Below, in pieces: positions 37,032-45,467 of a stretch of DNA of 45,467 nucleotides. The notes beneath the pieces are model-generated. The model did no database searches and was not told the origin of the DNA. It saw nothing but the letters and a program-made list of their open reading frames with translations. Position numbers and translations under genes: made by a program. The stretch covers positions 1 to 45,467 of IMG/VR virus record IMGVR_UViG_3300049460_000029, one strand, 5' to 3'. Origin of the DNA: a virus. Position 1 is the stretch's first letter. Each line of letters starts with the position of its first letter.

Positions 37032-38987
37032 ATGGCGACAGTCTACATAGACCCTGAGACTGGTGAGGTGAGTTCTGCCAAGATCCGGAAGAAGCCTGGC
37101 AGGAAGGTCAACCGGACAGCTCAGCAGAAGAAGGACACCGTCCTCTCCTACATGAAGCAGGGGCTGACTGTCGTCGAGGCTTGCAGGGACTTGGGGATCA
37201 CTCCTCAGACTGTTCAGTACTACCGTAGTTCCGACATGAGCTTCAAGGCGGACTATGATCGAGTGAAGCTGATGTCCAACCCCGACACGAGCCGTGAGGC
37301 TCGGGAGGGTATGCCGGACTTTCCGGACTTCTGCATGGAGTACCTGGACACTCAGTTGTTCAACCATCAGCTTCAGTGGTACGACGTCCTTGAGGGACGT
37401 CCTCCGAGGAACCTTCACGAGACTCAGGTCTACAAGCCGGGAGACCCTGGCATGATCATCGTGAACACTCCTCCGGAGCATGCGAAGTCTACGACCATCA
37501 CGGTCAACTACACAACTTGGCGGATCTGCCAAGATCCGAACATCCGCATCATCATCGTGTCCCAGACGCAGGAGATGGCCAAGAGGTTCCTGAGGGCGAT
37601 CAAGGATCGCCTGGCGGGAGCCAACCACGCCTACAGGAAGCTTCAGATGGACTTTGCTCCTGATGGCGGCTTCGATGCCAACTCTGCCTCCTGGACCGCC
37701 GACAGCATCTACGTGAACGCTGAAGCTCGTGACAGTGGTGAGGCTACACCCACCGTCCAGGCTCTTGGCATGAACGGCCAGATCTACGGCAACCGTGCAG
37801 ACCTGATCATCCTTGATGACACCGTGACGGGGAAGAACGCCCATGAGTTCGAGAAGCAGATCGACTGGATTCAGCGAGAGGTCATCAACCGACTCACCTA
37901 CCCAGGGGGTACGCTTCTACTCGTTGGAACACGGCTCGCTCCTGTGGAACTCTATTCAGAGATCCAGAAGCCTGAGTGGTATGGACAGGACGAAGAGTCC
38001 CCTTGGACCTATCTCACCCAGCCCGCCGTGCTTGAGTTCGCAGACTCACCCGACGACTGGACTGTTCTCGCACCCTTCACCAACCGACCCCCGGTATCGC
38101 TGGGAGCAAGACGACTGGTGGAAGCAGGGCCAGACGGACTTTACCCCTGGCACTCAGGAAAGTCTCTAGCGAGACGGCGAGCCACCAGCTCGCCCCAGAA
38201 CTGGAAGATGGTCTACCAGCAGGAGCAGGTGGTTGAGGATGCGATCTTCCCAGCGAACAAAGTTGCGGCTTCTATCGACGGAATGCGAGCTGCGGGTCTC
38301 ATGTCCCCTGGGGCACCGGGACATAGAGCGCACGGCATGGACGGCCTGTATGTGGTCGGAGGATTTGACCCGGCTATCACCGGACATGCTGCTGCCGTCG
38401 TTCTTGGTGTGGATCGAATGTCCGGAGTGCGGCACGTCCTCGACGTCTGGACCGCTCCGAATCAGAAGCCTGACGACCTCTTCGACAAGCTGAAGGACTG
38501 GACGGCCAAGTACCACATGCACGAGTGGGTCATCGAGAAGAACGCGATGAACTTGATGGTGACCCAGAACCGTGACCTGAGGAACTTCCTCGGAAGCCGT
38601 GGCACTTTGCTCAAGGAGCACTTTACCGGCAACAACAAGAACGACATCGACTTCGGTGTCGCCTCCATGTCGATGCTCTTCGATGGAGCCCTTGAGGGCA
38701 AGGGTCTGATCAGGCTTCCTTCCCGCTCTCAGAACGAGGGCGTCAAAGCCCTCGTTGAACAGCTCGTCGTCTGGTTCCCTCAGAGCAAGGCCAAGCAGGA
38801 TACTGTGATGGCTCTCTGGTTTGCGGAGACCAGGGCGAGGGAGCTTGTCAATGACATCGAGACCGTGTTCCATCTCGGCAACTCTTATCAGTCCCCCAGG
38901 GACAAGGAACGAACCCTTACGATCGACCTCGATTACCTGAGCCAGGGAATGGCTGCTGATGGGGTCCTACAGAACTGGAGTAACTGA
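37032..38987 (+). CDS. terL: Terminase large subunit with fused N-terminal HTH
   Basis: A 651-aa packaging motor. The ATPase has a variant Walker A NTPPEHAKST (145-154) and Walker B LIILDD (259-264) after the strand IRIIIVSQTQ. The RNase H-like nuclease starts near residue 445 (GGFDPAITGHAAA) and continues through EKNAMN. Residues 30-80 form a helix-turn-helix (TVVEACRDLGITPQTVQYY), unusual for a large subunit; no separate small terminase gene is visible nearby. AAGGAG lies 11 bp before the ATG. The stop overlaps the endolysin ATG (TGATG). Confidence 0.92.
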   Translation: MATVYIDPETGEVSSAKIRKKPGRKVNRTAQQKKDTVLSYMKQGLTVVEACRDLGITPQTVQYYRSSDMSFKADYDRVKLMSNPDTSREAREGMPDFPDFCMEYLDTQLFNHQLQWYDVLEGRPPRNLHETQVYKPGDPGMIIVNTPPEHAKSTTITVNYTTWRICQDPNIRIIIVSQTQEMAKRFLRAIKDRLAGANHAYRKLQMDFAPDGGFDANSASWTADSIYVNAEARDSGEATPTVQALGMNGQIYGNRADLIILDDTVTGKNAHEFEKQIDWIQREVINRLTYPGGTLLLVGTRLAPVELYSEIQKPEWYGQDEESPWTYLTQPAVLEFADSPDDWTVLAPFTNRPPVSLGARRLVEAGPDGLYPWHSGKSLARRRATSSPQNWKMVYQQEQVVEDAIFPANKVAASIDGMRAAGLMSPGAPGHRAHGMDGLYVVGGFDPAITGHAAAVVLGVDRMSGVRHVLDVWTAPNQKPDDLFDKLKDWTAKYHMHEWVIEKNAMNLMVTQNRDLRNFLGSRGTLLKEHFTGNNKNDIDFGVASMSMLFDGALEGKGLIRLPSRSQNEGVKALVEQLVVWFPQSKAKQDTVMALWFAETRARELVNDIETVFHLGNSYQSPRDKERTLTIDLDYLSQGMAADGVLQNWSN

Positions 38988-39823
38988 TGGCAGACATGCT
39001 GATGCCCGGGGCTTCCCGACATCTCATCGGCAACACTGGGGCCATGGAGGGTGGCGCTCCACGCGCCACCTGGCACACGACTTCCAATCCGAAGAGCTGG
39101 TCCTACAGCGCTCACGTGGGTTACTTTACGCAGGGCGGAGCCGGAGTGGCTCCGCATCTTCTGTGGGACCCTTTCAGTGGCGAGGTCGCCCAGTTCTTCC
39201 CCGCCAACTCCCGGGCTCTAGCCCTGAAGAATGCTGGCGATGTGCGGACGAACCGGACTGGGAAGTACAACATTCAGATCGAGATCGTCTTCACCGAAGG
39301 TGAGACGGTAGGCGGGAAGAAGTATGCGTCTGTCAAGGACACTCCTTGCAAGGATCTCGACAAGGTCGTTGCCTGGCTCCGCAGTCTTGGCGTGGCAGAT
39401 GTCTGGCCTGGTGGAGTTCCCACGGGCTTCAGTCGCGATACGGTCAGCCTTTCAGCCTGGCTCAACTCAAGTGGCCATTACGGGCACAACCAGGTGCCCG
39501 GTAACGATCACGTCGACCCGGGCCCCATGCCCAATCTGTTCGGCTCCAACTCGACCCCTAGACCGACCCCCACATACGCCCCCTATCCCGGCGTGACCTT
39601 CTTCAAGATCGGACGCAAGAGTCCGATCATCACGGAGATGGGTAAGGCTCTGGTGCGAGCTGGCTACAAGGGTTACAAGGTTGGACCCGGTCCCGAGTTC
39701 ACGCAGACCGACAGGTCTGCGGTGAAGTGGTTCCAGGTGAAGCAGGGCTGGGCTGGCAAGAACGCTGACGGTTACCCTGGCCCCGAAACGTGGAAGCGCC
39801 TCAAGGTCGCTTCCCCCAAGTAG
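38987..39823 (+). CDS. Endolysin: amidase/PGRP-like catalytic domain plus peptidoglycan-binding domain
   Basis: A 278-aa protein. Residues 1-170 form an amidase_2/PGRP-like domain: TWHTTSNP, HLLWDP, NIQIEIVF and HYGHNQVPGNDHVDPG, which ends in the typical His-x-Asp-Pro-Gly zinc region. A Pro-rich linker (about 185-200) leads to a C-terminal PG_binding_1 domain (IITEMGKALVRAGYKG, AVKWFQVKQGW, GYPGPETW). It would cut the amide between MurNAc and the peptide at lysis. There is no signal peptide, so a holin is needed; holin-like genes are about 23 kb away along the circle. Confidence 0.88.
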   Translation: MADMLMPGASRHLIGNTGAMEGGAPRATWHTTSNPKSWSYSAHVGYFTQGGAGVAPHLLWDPFSGEVAQFFPANSRALALKNAGDVRTNRTGKYNIQIEIVFTEGETVGGKKYASVKDTPCKDLDKVVAWLRSLGVADVWPGGVPTGFSRDTVSLSAWLNSSGHYGHNQVPGNDHVDPGPMPNLFGSNSTPRPTPTYAPYPGVTFFKIGRKSPIITEMGKALVRAGYKGYKVGPGPEFTQTDRSAVKWFQVKQGWAGKNADGYPGPETWKRLKVASPK

Positions 39824-39838
39824 TTGGAGGTGACGGCG

Positions 39839-41653
39839 ATGCTCACTACAGAATCAATCTTCAAGAAGGTCGAAGCACTTCGCCGGGCTTCTGCTGAACG
39901 AGATGAGCGTCACCGGAATGTGCACGATGTGCGTTCTGGTGATGTGGATACAGTCATTCCAGGGTCCATGCCTGACGCATGGCCCAAGCCCATCGTGGCG
40001 AATCTGATCGACACTTCTGCCAGGGACATGGCGGAGGTGATGGGTGTCATGCCGAGCGTCAACTGTTCGAACGGCATCCTCACCACGGACAAGGCGAAGA
40101 AGTTTAACAGCAAGAAGACGAAGATTGCCAACCACTACATACAGTGCTCCCGCCTCCTGGCGGGAGGCCAGGTGGAGATCTCGGATCACTACCTGACGTA
40201 CGGTATCGGCATCTATGTCATCGAGCCGGACTTCGAGAACAAGCGTCCCATGATCAGGGTGGAGAACCCGAGGGGCGTGTACGCCGAGACGGACATGTTC
40301 GGGAAGCTCAAGAGCCTCGCCAAGGTTTACCGTGAAGAGGCCATCCACCTCGTCTCCAAGTTCCCCTTCCTCCTCCGCCAGCTCCAGTCGAACGAGACTG
40401 GAGGGCCGATGACCGGCTGGGAGCATAGGGAGATCGAGGTGGTCAAGTATCAGGATGCTGACCGCTGGCTCATCTACCTTCCCAATTTGAGCAACCAGAT
40501 CTGCCAGGAAACACCCAATCCTCTCGGCAAGGTGTATGCCTCCATTGGCAGGCGTCCCGGTTATGACAATGAAGTTCGTGGTGCGTTCGATGACATGATC
40601 TGGGTTCAGCTCGCCAAGAGCCGCATTGCCCTGCTTGGCCTTGAGGCCACAGAGAAGGCTGTTCGTGCTCCGCTGGTTGTCCCTCGCGATGTGCAGAAGA
40701 TGACGTTTGGGGATGACGCAGTCATCCGTACGGACAACCCTGCTGGCGTCACCTACCCCAGTCGGGACATTCCTCAGTACGCCTTCCAGGAAGCCGCCCT
40801 CCTCGAACAGGAGATGCGCGTAGGAACGCGCACTCCGGAAGCCCGTAGCGGAAACATGGATGCCAGCATCATCACAGGCAAGGGCGTTCAAGCTCTGATG
40901 GGTGGCTTCAATACAGTCATCACCACAGGGCAGACGGTTCTAGGCGAGGCTTTCCGGGTAGCCATCGAGCTGGCCTTCGAGATGGATGAGAGGCTCTGGC
41001 CGAACGATAAGCGCACGATCCGTGGCACGGTTCAGGGAACTCCCTTCGAGGAGACCTACACGCCCAGCAAGGACATCGATGGTGACCACACGGTGGATGT
41101 CACCTACGGGTTCGCTGCTGGCCAAGATCCTGCCAGGGCCATCGTGGGCCTGCTTCAGCTCCGTGGGGATCAGCTGATCTCTCGGGACTTCTTCCAGCGT
41201 CAGCTTCCCATGAACATCGACGTCGTTCAGATGCAGCAGCAGATCGACACGGAACAGATCACTGATGCACTCAAGCAGGGGATCATGGCGTACGCAAGCG
41301 CCATCCCCCAGATGGCGCTTCAGGGGCAGGACCCGGTCGAAGCTCTCAAGCGAGTGGCCGACCTGATGAAGCTCAGAGAAAAGGGCGAACCCGTGCACGA
41401 TGCGGTGCTTAAGGTATTCACCCCCAAGCTGCAACCTGCGCAGCAGGCACAAGACCCCCTGGCTGCCCTCATGGGAGGCGGACAGCCTCCCGGTGGACCA
41501 GGACAAGGGCAGGCTCCTCCTGGAGCCGCAGGGGGCGCTCCAGGCGCCCCAGAGCAAGCGCAGGGCGCAGATCTGATGTCTCTGCTTTCAGGACTGACAA
41601 GTAACGGGCAGGCCATCATGTCAGCTCGGACGCAGCGTCAGTCCCCTATATAA
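39839..41653 (+). CDS. Portal protein
   Basis: A 604-aa protein directly after the terminase/endolysin pair. Its layout is that of portals: an N-terminal helix, MPDAWPKPIVANLIDTSARDM, a central stem/wing region, and long helices near residues 320-400. The C-terminal 70 residues are Gln/Pro/Gly/Ala-rich and disordered. It forms the dodecameric ring through which DNA enters and leaves. I use ATG 39839, which follows GGAGGTGA; TTG 39824 lies before that ribosome site. Confidence 0.88.
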   Translation: MLTTESIFKKVEALRRASAERDERHRNVHDVRSGDVDTVIPGSMPDAWPKPIVANLIDTSARDMAEVMGVMPSVNCSNGILTTDKAKKFNSKKTKIANHYIQCSRLLAGGQVEISDHYLTYGIGIYVIEPDFENKRPMIRVENPRGVYAETDMFGKLKSLAKVYREEAIHLVSKFPFLLRQLQSNETGGPMTGWEHREIEVVKYQDADRWLIYLPNLSNQICQETPNPLGKVYASIGRRPGYDNEVRGAFDDMIWVQLAKSRIALLGLEATEKAVRAPLVVPRDVQKMTFGDDAVIRTDNPAGVTYPSRDIPQYAFQEAALLEQEMRVGTRTPEARSGNMDASIITGKGVQALMGGFNTVITTGQTVLGEAFRVAIELAFEMDERLWPNDKRTIRGTVQGTPFEETYTPSKDIDGDHTVDVTYGFAAGQDPARAIVGLLQLRGDQLISRDFFQRQLPMNIDVVQMQQQIDTEQITDALKQGIMAYASAIPQMALQGQDPVEALKRVADLMKLREKGEPVHDAVLKVFTPKLQPAQQAQDPLAALMGGGQPPGGPGQGQAPPGAAGGAPGAPEQAQGADLMSLLSGLTSNGQAIMSARTQRQSPI

Positions 41654-41662
41654 GGAGTAAGT

Positions 41663-41878
41663 ATGGCAGACGGTACCTGGTTCGCAGGTGACCATGGCCC
41701 TGAGGGCGACTGGGCGTCGCTCAAGGGTCGGATGCTGGAGCCGCACACTGCGGCTCCTATGACGTCCACCAACGAGGGTGAGCCTCGGTTCAATGGCACG
41801 TCTGGTTCGATTGGCTGGACGAAGGACACTCTCGTTACCACGGGGATGACTCGTGGTGGCGGAACGATGGCCAAGTAA
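41663..41878 (+). CDS. Small virion protein, 71 aa
   Basis: A Gly/Thr/Trp-containing protein without predicted helices, preceded by AAGGAG, downstream of portal. It may be a small head or decoration component. No family. Confidence 0.55.
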   Translation: MADGTWFAGDHGPEGDWASLKGRMLEPHTAAPMTSTNEGEPRFNGTSGSIGWTKDTLVTTGMTRGGGTMAK

Positions 41879-41888
41879 GGAGATGGCA

Positions 41889-42110
41889 ATGGACGATGAA
41901 CTCGACGAAGAAGTGATCGATCGACCTGAAGCACAGAGGCACGATAAGTGGAGTCTCATCGTCCTTGCCGTTGACTTGCTGCACAACATTGTGGCGGAAG
42001 TCGAGGACACCCTCTCCACCGCCACAACCCTCCTGCTTCAGCATCGGGAGCACAAGATGGAAGAGTCCAAGTTCTTTGAGGTGGTGAGCGGTTATGACGA
42101 CCCCAGTTAG
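41889..42110 (+). CDS. Small helical protein, 73 aa
   Basis: An acidic N-terminus (MDDELDEEVIDRPE), then a hydrophobic-amphipathic helix (LIVLAVDLLHNIVAEVEDTL) and charged end. ATG 41889 (or 41883) follows AAGGAG. It overlaps the next gene by 17 bp. Unknown. Confidence 0.55.
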   Translation: MDDELDEEVIDRPEAQRHDKWSLIVLAVDLLHNIVAEVEDTLSTATTLLLQHREHKMEESKFFEVVSGYDDPS

Positions 42111-42510
42111 CGGGCCTGGACAGTTCTCCAAGAGGACCGACAAGGCGGTGGGTGAGGCAAACCGCTCTCTCGACAATCCGGACTATGGAGAGCAAGCCGC
42201 CTATCAGGAGCAGCTTGCTGCTGCTCCGCTCCCTGGAACCCAGAATGTCCAGGGCATGAACTTCAACGACCTGTTCGGCAATGCTGCGAACAACGTGATC
42301 CCACTTGACGCAGACAGCGCTATGGCTGGCACTCCGGTAACGGACGGCGCCGATGCTGGCGCCGGAGCTGGCATGTCAGCGCTGAGCAGCTCTCAGCCTC
42401 AGGATAACTATATGGCTTCGTATCTGGTTCCACTCATTTTCATGGCAGACCGACCGGGCTCTAGTGACTCGGCAAGGAACATGGTGAGGGAACTCAGATC
42501 CAAGATGTAA
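42094..42510 (+). CDS. Hypothetical virion protein, 138 aa
   Basis: Low-complexity Ala/Gly/Asp-rich middle (ADAGAGAGMSAL) with a short hydrophobic segment YLVPLIFMA near residue 110. It lies between the portal and the giant protein. It may be part of the ejection apparatus (compare the small core protein next to large core proteins in T7-like phages), by position only. Confidence 0.5.
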   Translation: MTTPVSGPGQFSKRTDKAVGEANRSLDNPDYGEQAAYQEQLAAAPLPGTQNVQGMNFNDLFGNAANNVIPLDADSAMAGTPVTDGADAGAGAGMSALSSSQPQDNYMASYLVPLIFMADRPGSSDSARNMVRELRSKM

Positions 42511-42519
42511 GGAGAAGGT

Positions 42520-45467
42520 ATGGCTGGCGAGATCCCCTCCCTGGGGTACCAGGGAAATCTTGGCTTCTGGGGCAACGACTCTTCGGGTCAACCGAAGTCT
42601 GCCTGGTGGAACCAGGACATGTCCGATGCTGGCCAGGCCCTCTTCTCTGATCCCAATTCTGCCGTCATCGCTGGCACGATGCCGGACGCTTTGCTGTCTC
42701 AGCAGGAACAGATGGCTCAGTATGCCAGGGCTGCCCGTGGCGGGTTCATGGGCGCCTTCGCCCTGAACCTCGGAGTGCTGGACGAGAACCTCTCCAAGGT
42801 GCCCGGCTGGGGAATCGTGAAGGGTGTCAGCAAGGCCGTCTGGTATCCGGTGGACAAGCTTGCCACTGGAGCCTATTGGCTCTACTCCAACGCAGTCTCT
42901 CAGCCGCTCTCCACGCTTCTGATCCAGGCATCCAAGGCCGAACTTGCCGAGGGTGGATTCTGGAAGGGCGGCGTAGACAAGCTGATGAGCGGTGACGAGT
43001 GGAACGACGCCTACGGCAAGGCGGAGAACATCTCGCCCGCCCAGGCTTTTGCGAACTACGAGAACACCGCCAACGCCGCAGGCAAGAACACTGCCCTGGG
43101 GTTTGCCGCAGGCGGCGCCGACAGCGCCGACTCTGAGGCCGTCAAGCGGAACACCGAACGCTTCCTGTACGACACGAACTACTGGCGGTCGAAGCAGGGC
43201 TGGACCTACACGATGGGTACCGGAGCCCTGGACTTTATGATCAGCATGGGTGCAGATCCTCTGTACGCTGGGGTGAAGGTTGCCAGTTCCGCCGTAAAGG
43301 CTGGAAGGTCGATTCAGGTTGGGGAACGTGCGAGTGAATCCCGCTCCGTCTCCGGCGTGAACATTGTTGCTGACAAGATCGGCACGGCTATCGGGAACAA
43401 GATGGCGAAGACGCCCGAAGAGGCGTCTCGCTCTACCCGGATCAACGGCTTCTTCGACTGGGCTGACGGCAAGACTGCCGCCGAGATTGCTCAGCACCCG
43501 ATCTGGGGTCGTGGCCGCAGGGTCAATCCCGCCAAGGAGCAGATCTCTCAGGTTCTGTCTGGAACGTCTAGGGACGAGATGCCTCTCGTCCTCCGCTTCG
43601 CCATGGGGGACAACAGGGCCGCTGCCGAGATTGTGGAGAACAACGCCGACCTGATGACTCGGCTGGGCAAGATGCAGGACAACCGGGTTCTGGTGGACTC
43701 GGCCAAGTTCGACAATGAGATGTACCGCTCCTTCGTGACCGGCGAACAGGCTCCCGGAAACTTCCCCCTTCTCACCGAAATCCCTCCCCGCCCGCTTGAG
43801 TCTGGCGCTCGGCAGTCCGGTTGGGACAAGACTTATGGAGAGCTGGCCAAGAAGGCTGAAGTCTACGGCGAAGCCGCACAGCATGGACTGAATGGCATGC
43901 GGCCCATGGGGGCCGCTGCTAACACTTCCTTCGCTGATGTTCTTCGGGCTGAGGAGTGGAAGGCTGGCAAGCTTGACGAGATGGACACTCAGCTGACCGG
44001 GCTGCAAGAGAAGAGCCAGTACTATGGTTCGGTTCTGGGGAGTCTGGCCACGAAGGTGGATGACTTCTCCACTGGCGATCCCAACATGTTCGGCACCCTG
44101 AAGTCCCTGTACCGGCAAGGCCCTCTGGCCTTGCGGGATGTCGAGAAGGCTGGAACCAAGGCCATCAATAAGCTTGGGGCGGGGAAGGGTGACAAGGCTA
44201 CGGGCGGCTTCGCTACGAGGCTTGTCCGTAACGGCTTCTACTCTCCCGCTGTTCGTGTGGTTCAGTCTTTCGGAGAGCGGACTCCCGAACGGTTCATCAA
44301 CCACAACGATGACGATGCCTACACGCGTGTCGCTGACATGCTGAAGCAGGTTCCCGGCCTCGGCCGGGACACCAGGCTGGACATGATCAAGGCATATTCG
44401 CAGGCGGGGGACAAGGTCTCCCGGTCCAAGGTTCTGGAAGATATCCAGGGTCGAGTGGTCGAGCACATGGCCGGTTCGGTTCATGGCCTTGACCCGCAGA
44501 CTGCTGCCACCATCAACAAGATGCGGCAGGTTGGATTCCAGAAGACCATGATGGCATTGACTGGGAACAAGAATCCTGACCAGATGTTCTCTGCCGCTGT
44601 CGCTGACAGCGCAGAAGGGATGACCAAGGCTAACCGTGTTGACCACGTTGAGGATGGTGAAGGCTATGTAGTTTCGCCCCTGGCTCGCACTCAGCTTCAG
44701 ATGGCTGAACCGCTCCTTCCGGTGAAGGAGCTTGACCGCCTCCTGTCCAGGAACTCCGGTCTCCTGAAGTCTCTTCGGGCAAGTGGTGGGGACCAGAGCC
44801 AGATTGCTACGGTGCTTGACTCCATCAATACGGTCTGGAAGGCTGCCACCCTCCTCCGCCCCGGTTACGTTCTTCGCTCGATGAGCGAGGAGCAAGTAGC
44901 CAGTGCGGTGAAGTTCGGCATCATGTCTTCGGTTGCCGACTCCGGAAGGGGTGGCACGAACTGGATGCTCAACCGTGGTCAGCAACTGTATGCTCTCGCG
45001 GGCAAGGGGAGCTACACTTCCACGACTCCGGGCAAGAAGCTTCTCGATCTGGACCGTGTGAAGATTCTGGACGAGGCGGGCGTCAAAGCCGCCCGTTCTC
45101 AGGGCCTGCCTACCGAGAAGATCAAGGTCAATCAGGCTTGGCCTCTTATCCAGTCTCGCATCTCCGATGAGCGTTCAGCGCTTGCCGATATCGAGAAGCA
45201 GATCGAGAAGCTGAAGAGCAAAAAGAATCACGACCCTTCGGATCTTGCCAGGCTTCAGGATCAGGCCACCGATCACCGCTCGATCATTGATGAGCATGCA
45301 GACTACGCTACGGCAATCCTTCAGGAAGCCGAGCGCGCCTCTGGGCGACGCCTCGGCGAAGGAGTGATCGAGCACGAGGGTCGGGAGATTCCTCAGGCAT
45401 TCTCGAAGGAGTGGGAGAATCCTGTTCCTCGGGATCAGATCACCTCCGCTCACGCCATGCAGACCAT
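42520..45467 (+). CDS. Giant internal virion protein, N-terminal part (continues at base 1)
   Basis: ATG 42520 follows AAGGAGAAGGT. The frame stays open to the window end and continues in phase at base 3, giving 1744 aa in total. Residues about 65-130 include hydrophobic helices (GGFMGAFALNLGVL, WGIVKGVSKAVWYPV) and around 240-260 MISMGADPLYAGVKVASS. Later parts are helical, with a coiled coil near 885-930 (ALADIEKQIEKLKSKK). No enzymatic motif is evident. Size and order fit a podovirus ejection protein that spans the wall, perhaps with the two hydrolases encoded downstream. A large antisense open frame here is a shadow. Confidence 0.75.
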   Translation, partial: MAGEIPSLGYQGNLGFWGNDSSGQPKSAWWNQDMSDAGQALFSDPNSAVIAGTMPDALLSQQEQMAQYARAARGGFMGAFALNLGVLDENLSKVPGWGIVKGVSKAVWYPVDKLATGAYWLYSNAVSQPLSTLLIQASKAELAEGGFWKGGVDKLMSGDEWNDAYGKAENISPAQAFANYENTANAAGKNTALGFAAGGADSADSEAVKRNTERFLYDTNYWRSKQGWTYTMGTGALDFMISMGADPLYAGVKVASSAVKAGRSIQVGERASESRSVSGVNIVADKIGTAIGNKMAKTPEEASRSTRINGFFDWADGKTAAEIAQHPIWGRGRRVNPAKEQISQVLSGTSRDEMPLVLRFAMGDNRAAAEIVENNADLMTRLGKMQDNRVLVDSAKFDNEMYRSFVTGEQAPGNFPLLTEIPPRPLESGARQSGWDKTYGELAKKAEVYGEAAQHGLNGMRPMGAAANTSFADVLRAEEWKAGKLDEMDTQLTGLQEKSQYYGSVLGSLATKVDDFSTGDPNMFGTLKSLYRQGPLALRDVEKAGTKAINKLGAGKGDKATGGFATRLVRNGFYSPAVRVVQSFGERTPERFINHNDDDAYTRVADMLKQVPGLGRDTRLDMIKAYSQAGDKVSRSKVLEDIQGRVVEHMAGSVHGLDPQTAATINKMRQVGFQKTMMALTGNKNPDQMFSAAVADSAEGMTKANRVDHVEDGEGYVVSPLARTQLQMAEPLLPVKELDRLLSRNSGLLKSLRASGGDQSQIATVLDSINTVWKAATLLRPGYVLRSMSEEQVASAVKFGIMSSVADSGRGGTNWMLNRGQQLYALAGKGSYTSTTPGKKLLDLDRVKILDEAGVKAARSQGLPTEKIKVNQAWPLIQSRISDERSALADIEKQIEKLKSKKNHDPSDLARLQDQATDHRSIIDEHADYATAILQEAERASGRRLGEGVIEHEGREIPQAFSKEWENPVPRDQITSAHAMQT
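45341..45467. repeat. Terminal direct repeat, right copy
   Basis: Identical to bases 1-127; see the left copy. It should be removed when the circle is annotated, so the genome ends at 45340. Confidence 0.95.

Noticed and set aside
42376-44985. An 869-codon open frame on the - strand opposite the giant protein gene
   Set aside because: It mirrors the codon structure of a strongly supported + strand gene, has no ribosome site of note, and its product is Leu/Gly/Val/Arg-rich in the way of antisense shadows in GC-rich DNA.

Overview
The window is an essentially complete genome of a tailed double-stranded DNA phage of a filamentous actinomycete, most likely Streptomyces. Bases 45341-45467 repeat bases 1-127 exactly, and one long reading frame runs through that repeat in phase. 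The molecule therefore closes into a circle of 45,340 bp, and the 127-bp overlap looks like an assembly k-mer. The host inference rests on a WhiB-like Fe-S regulator, an SsgA-like protein (a family restricted to morphologically complex actinomycetes), moderately high GC and actinobacterial-style promoters. I see no integrase, phage repressor, DNA polymerase or tail tape-measure/chaperone set. Large internal virion proteins with murein hydrolase domains suggest a short-tailed (podovirus-like) particle and a lytic lifestyle.

Layout: (1) Late genes on the + strand start at 37032 and run through the circle junction to 17063. The order is terminase, endolysin, portal, three small proteins, a 1744-residue giant protein split by the window ends, a 316-aa protein, NlpC/P60 and lysozyme-type virion hydrolases sharing a duplicated domain, a 351-aa protein, a tRNA(CAU), scaffold, major capsid protein, decoration-like protein, small genes including an Acb2-like cyclic-nucleotide sponge, connector, fibres and holin-like genes. 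A strong terminator at 17068-17099 ends the block. (2) A dense - strand operon (26805 to 17104) carries WhiB, a Cas4-like exonuclease, a DnaB-like ATPase, resolvase, two-part primase, dCMP deaminase, RNA ligase, a lipoprotein and many tiny genes joined by ATGA/GTGA/TGATG overlaps. A tRNA-like array with four T-arms lies inside it. (3) A small control island at 27.2-29.3 kb has an HTH protein and the SsgA-like protein on -, divergent from a metallophosphoesterase and a sigma-factor-like protein on +. (4) A second - strand block (35500 to 29285) contains mostly unknown small genes, many preceded by a hairpin just upstream of a purine-rich ribosome-binding site. (5) A 1.4-kb non-coding region (35640-37031) separates this block from the late genes and holds many TGTC/GACA repeats, TGTACA iterons and stable hairpins. 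It is the best candidate for origin and master control region.

How the parts may work together: early genes take over host transcription (WhiB-like and sigma-like proteins) and perhaps septation or sporulation (SsgA-like). The replication module supplies primase, helicase and nucleases but must borrow the host polymerase. Late genes package DNA, build the capsid and a wall-penetrating ejection apparatus, and lyse the cell. Unusual gene-expression details recur: two genes appear to start with ATT, and an extended -10 promoter sits inside a perfect palindrome upstream of the tRNA. All functional assignments come from reading motifs by eye; no database search was possible.
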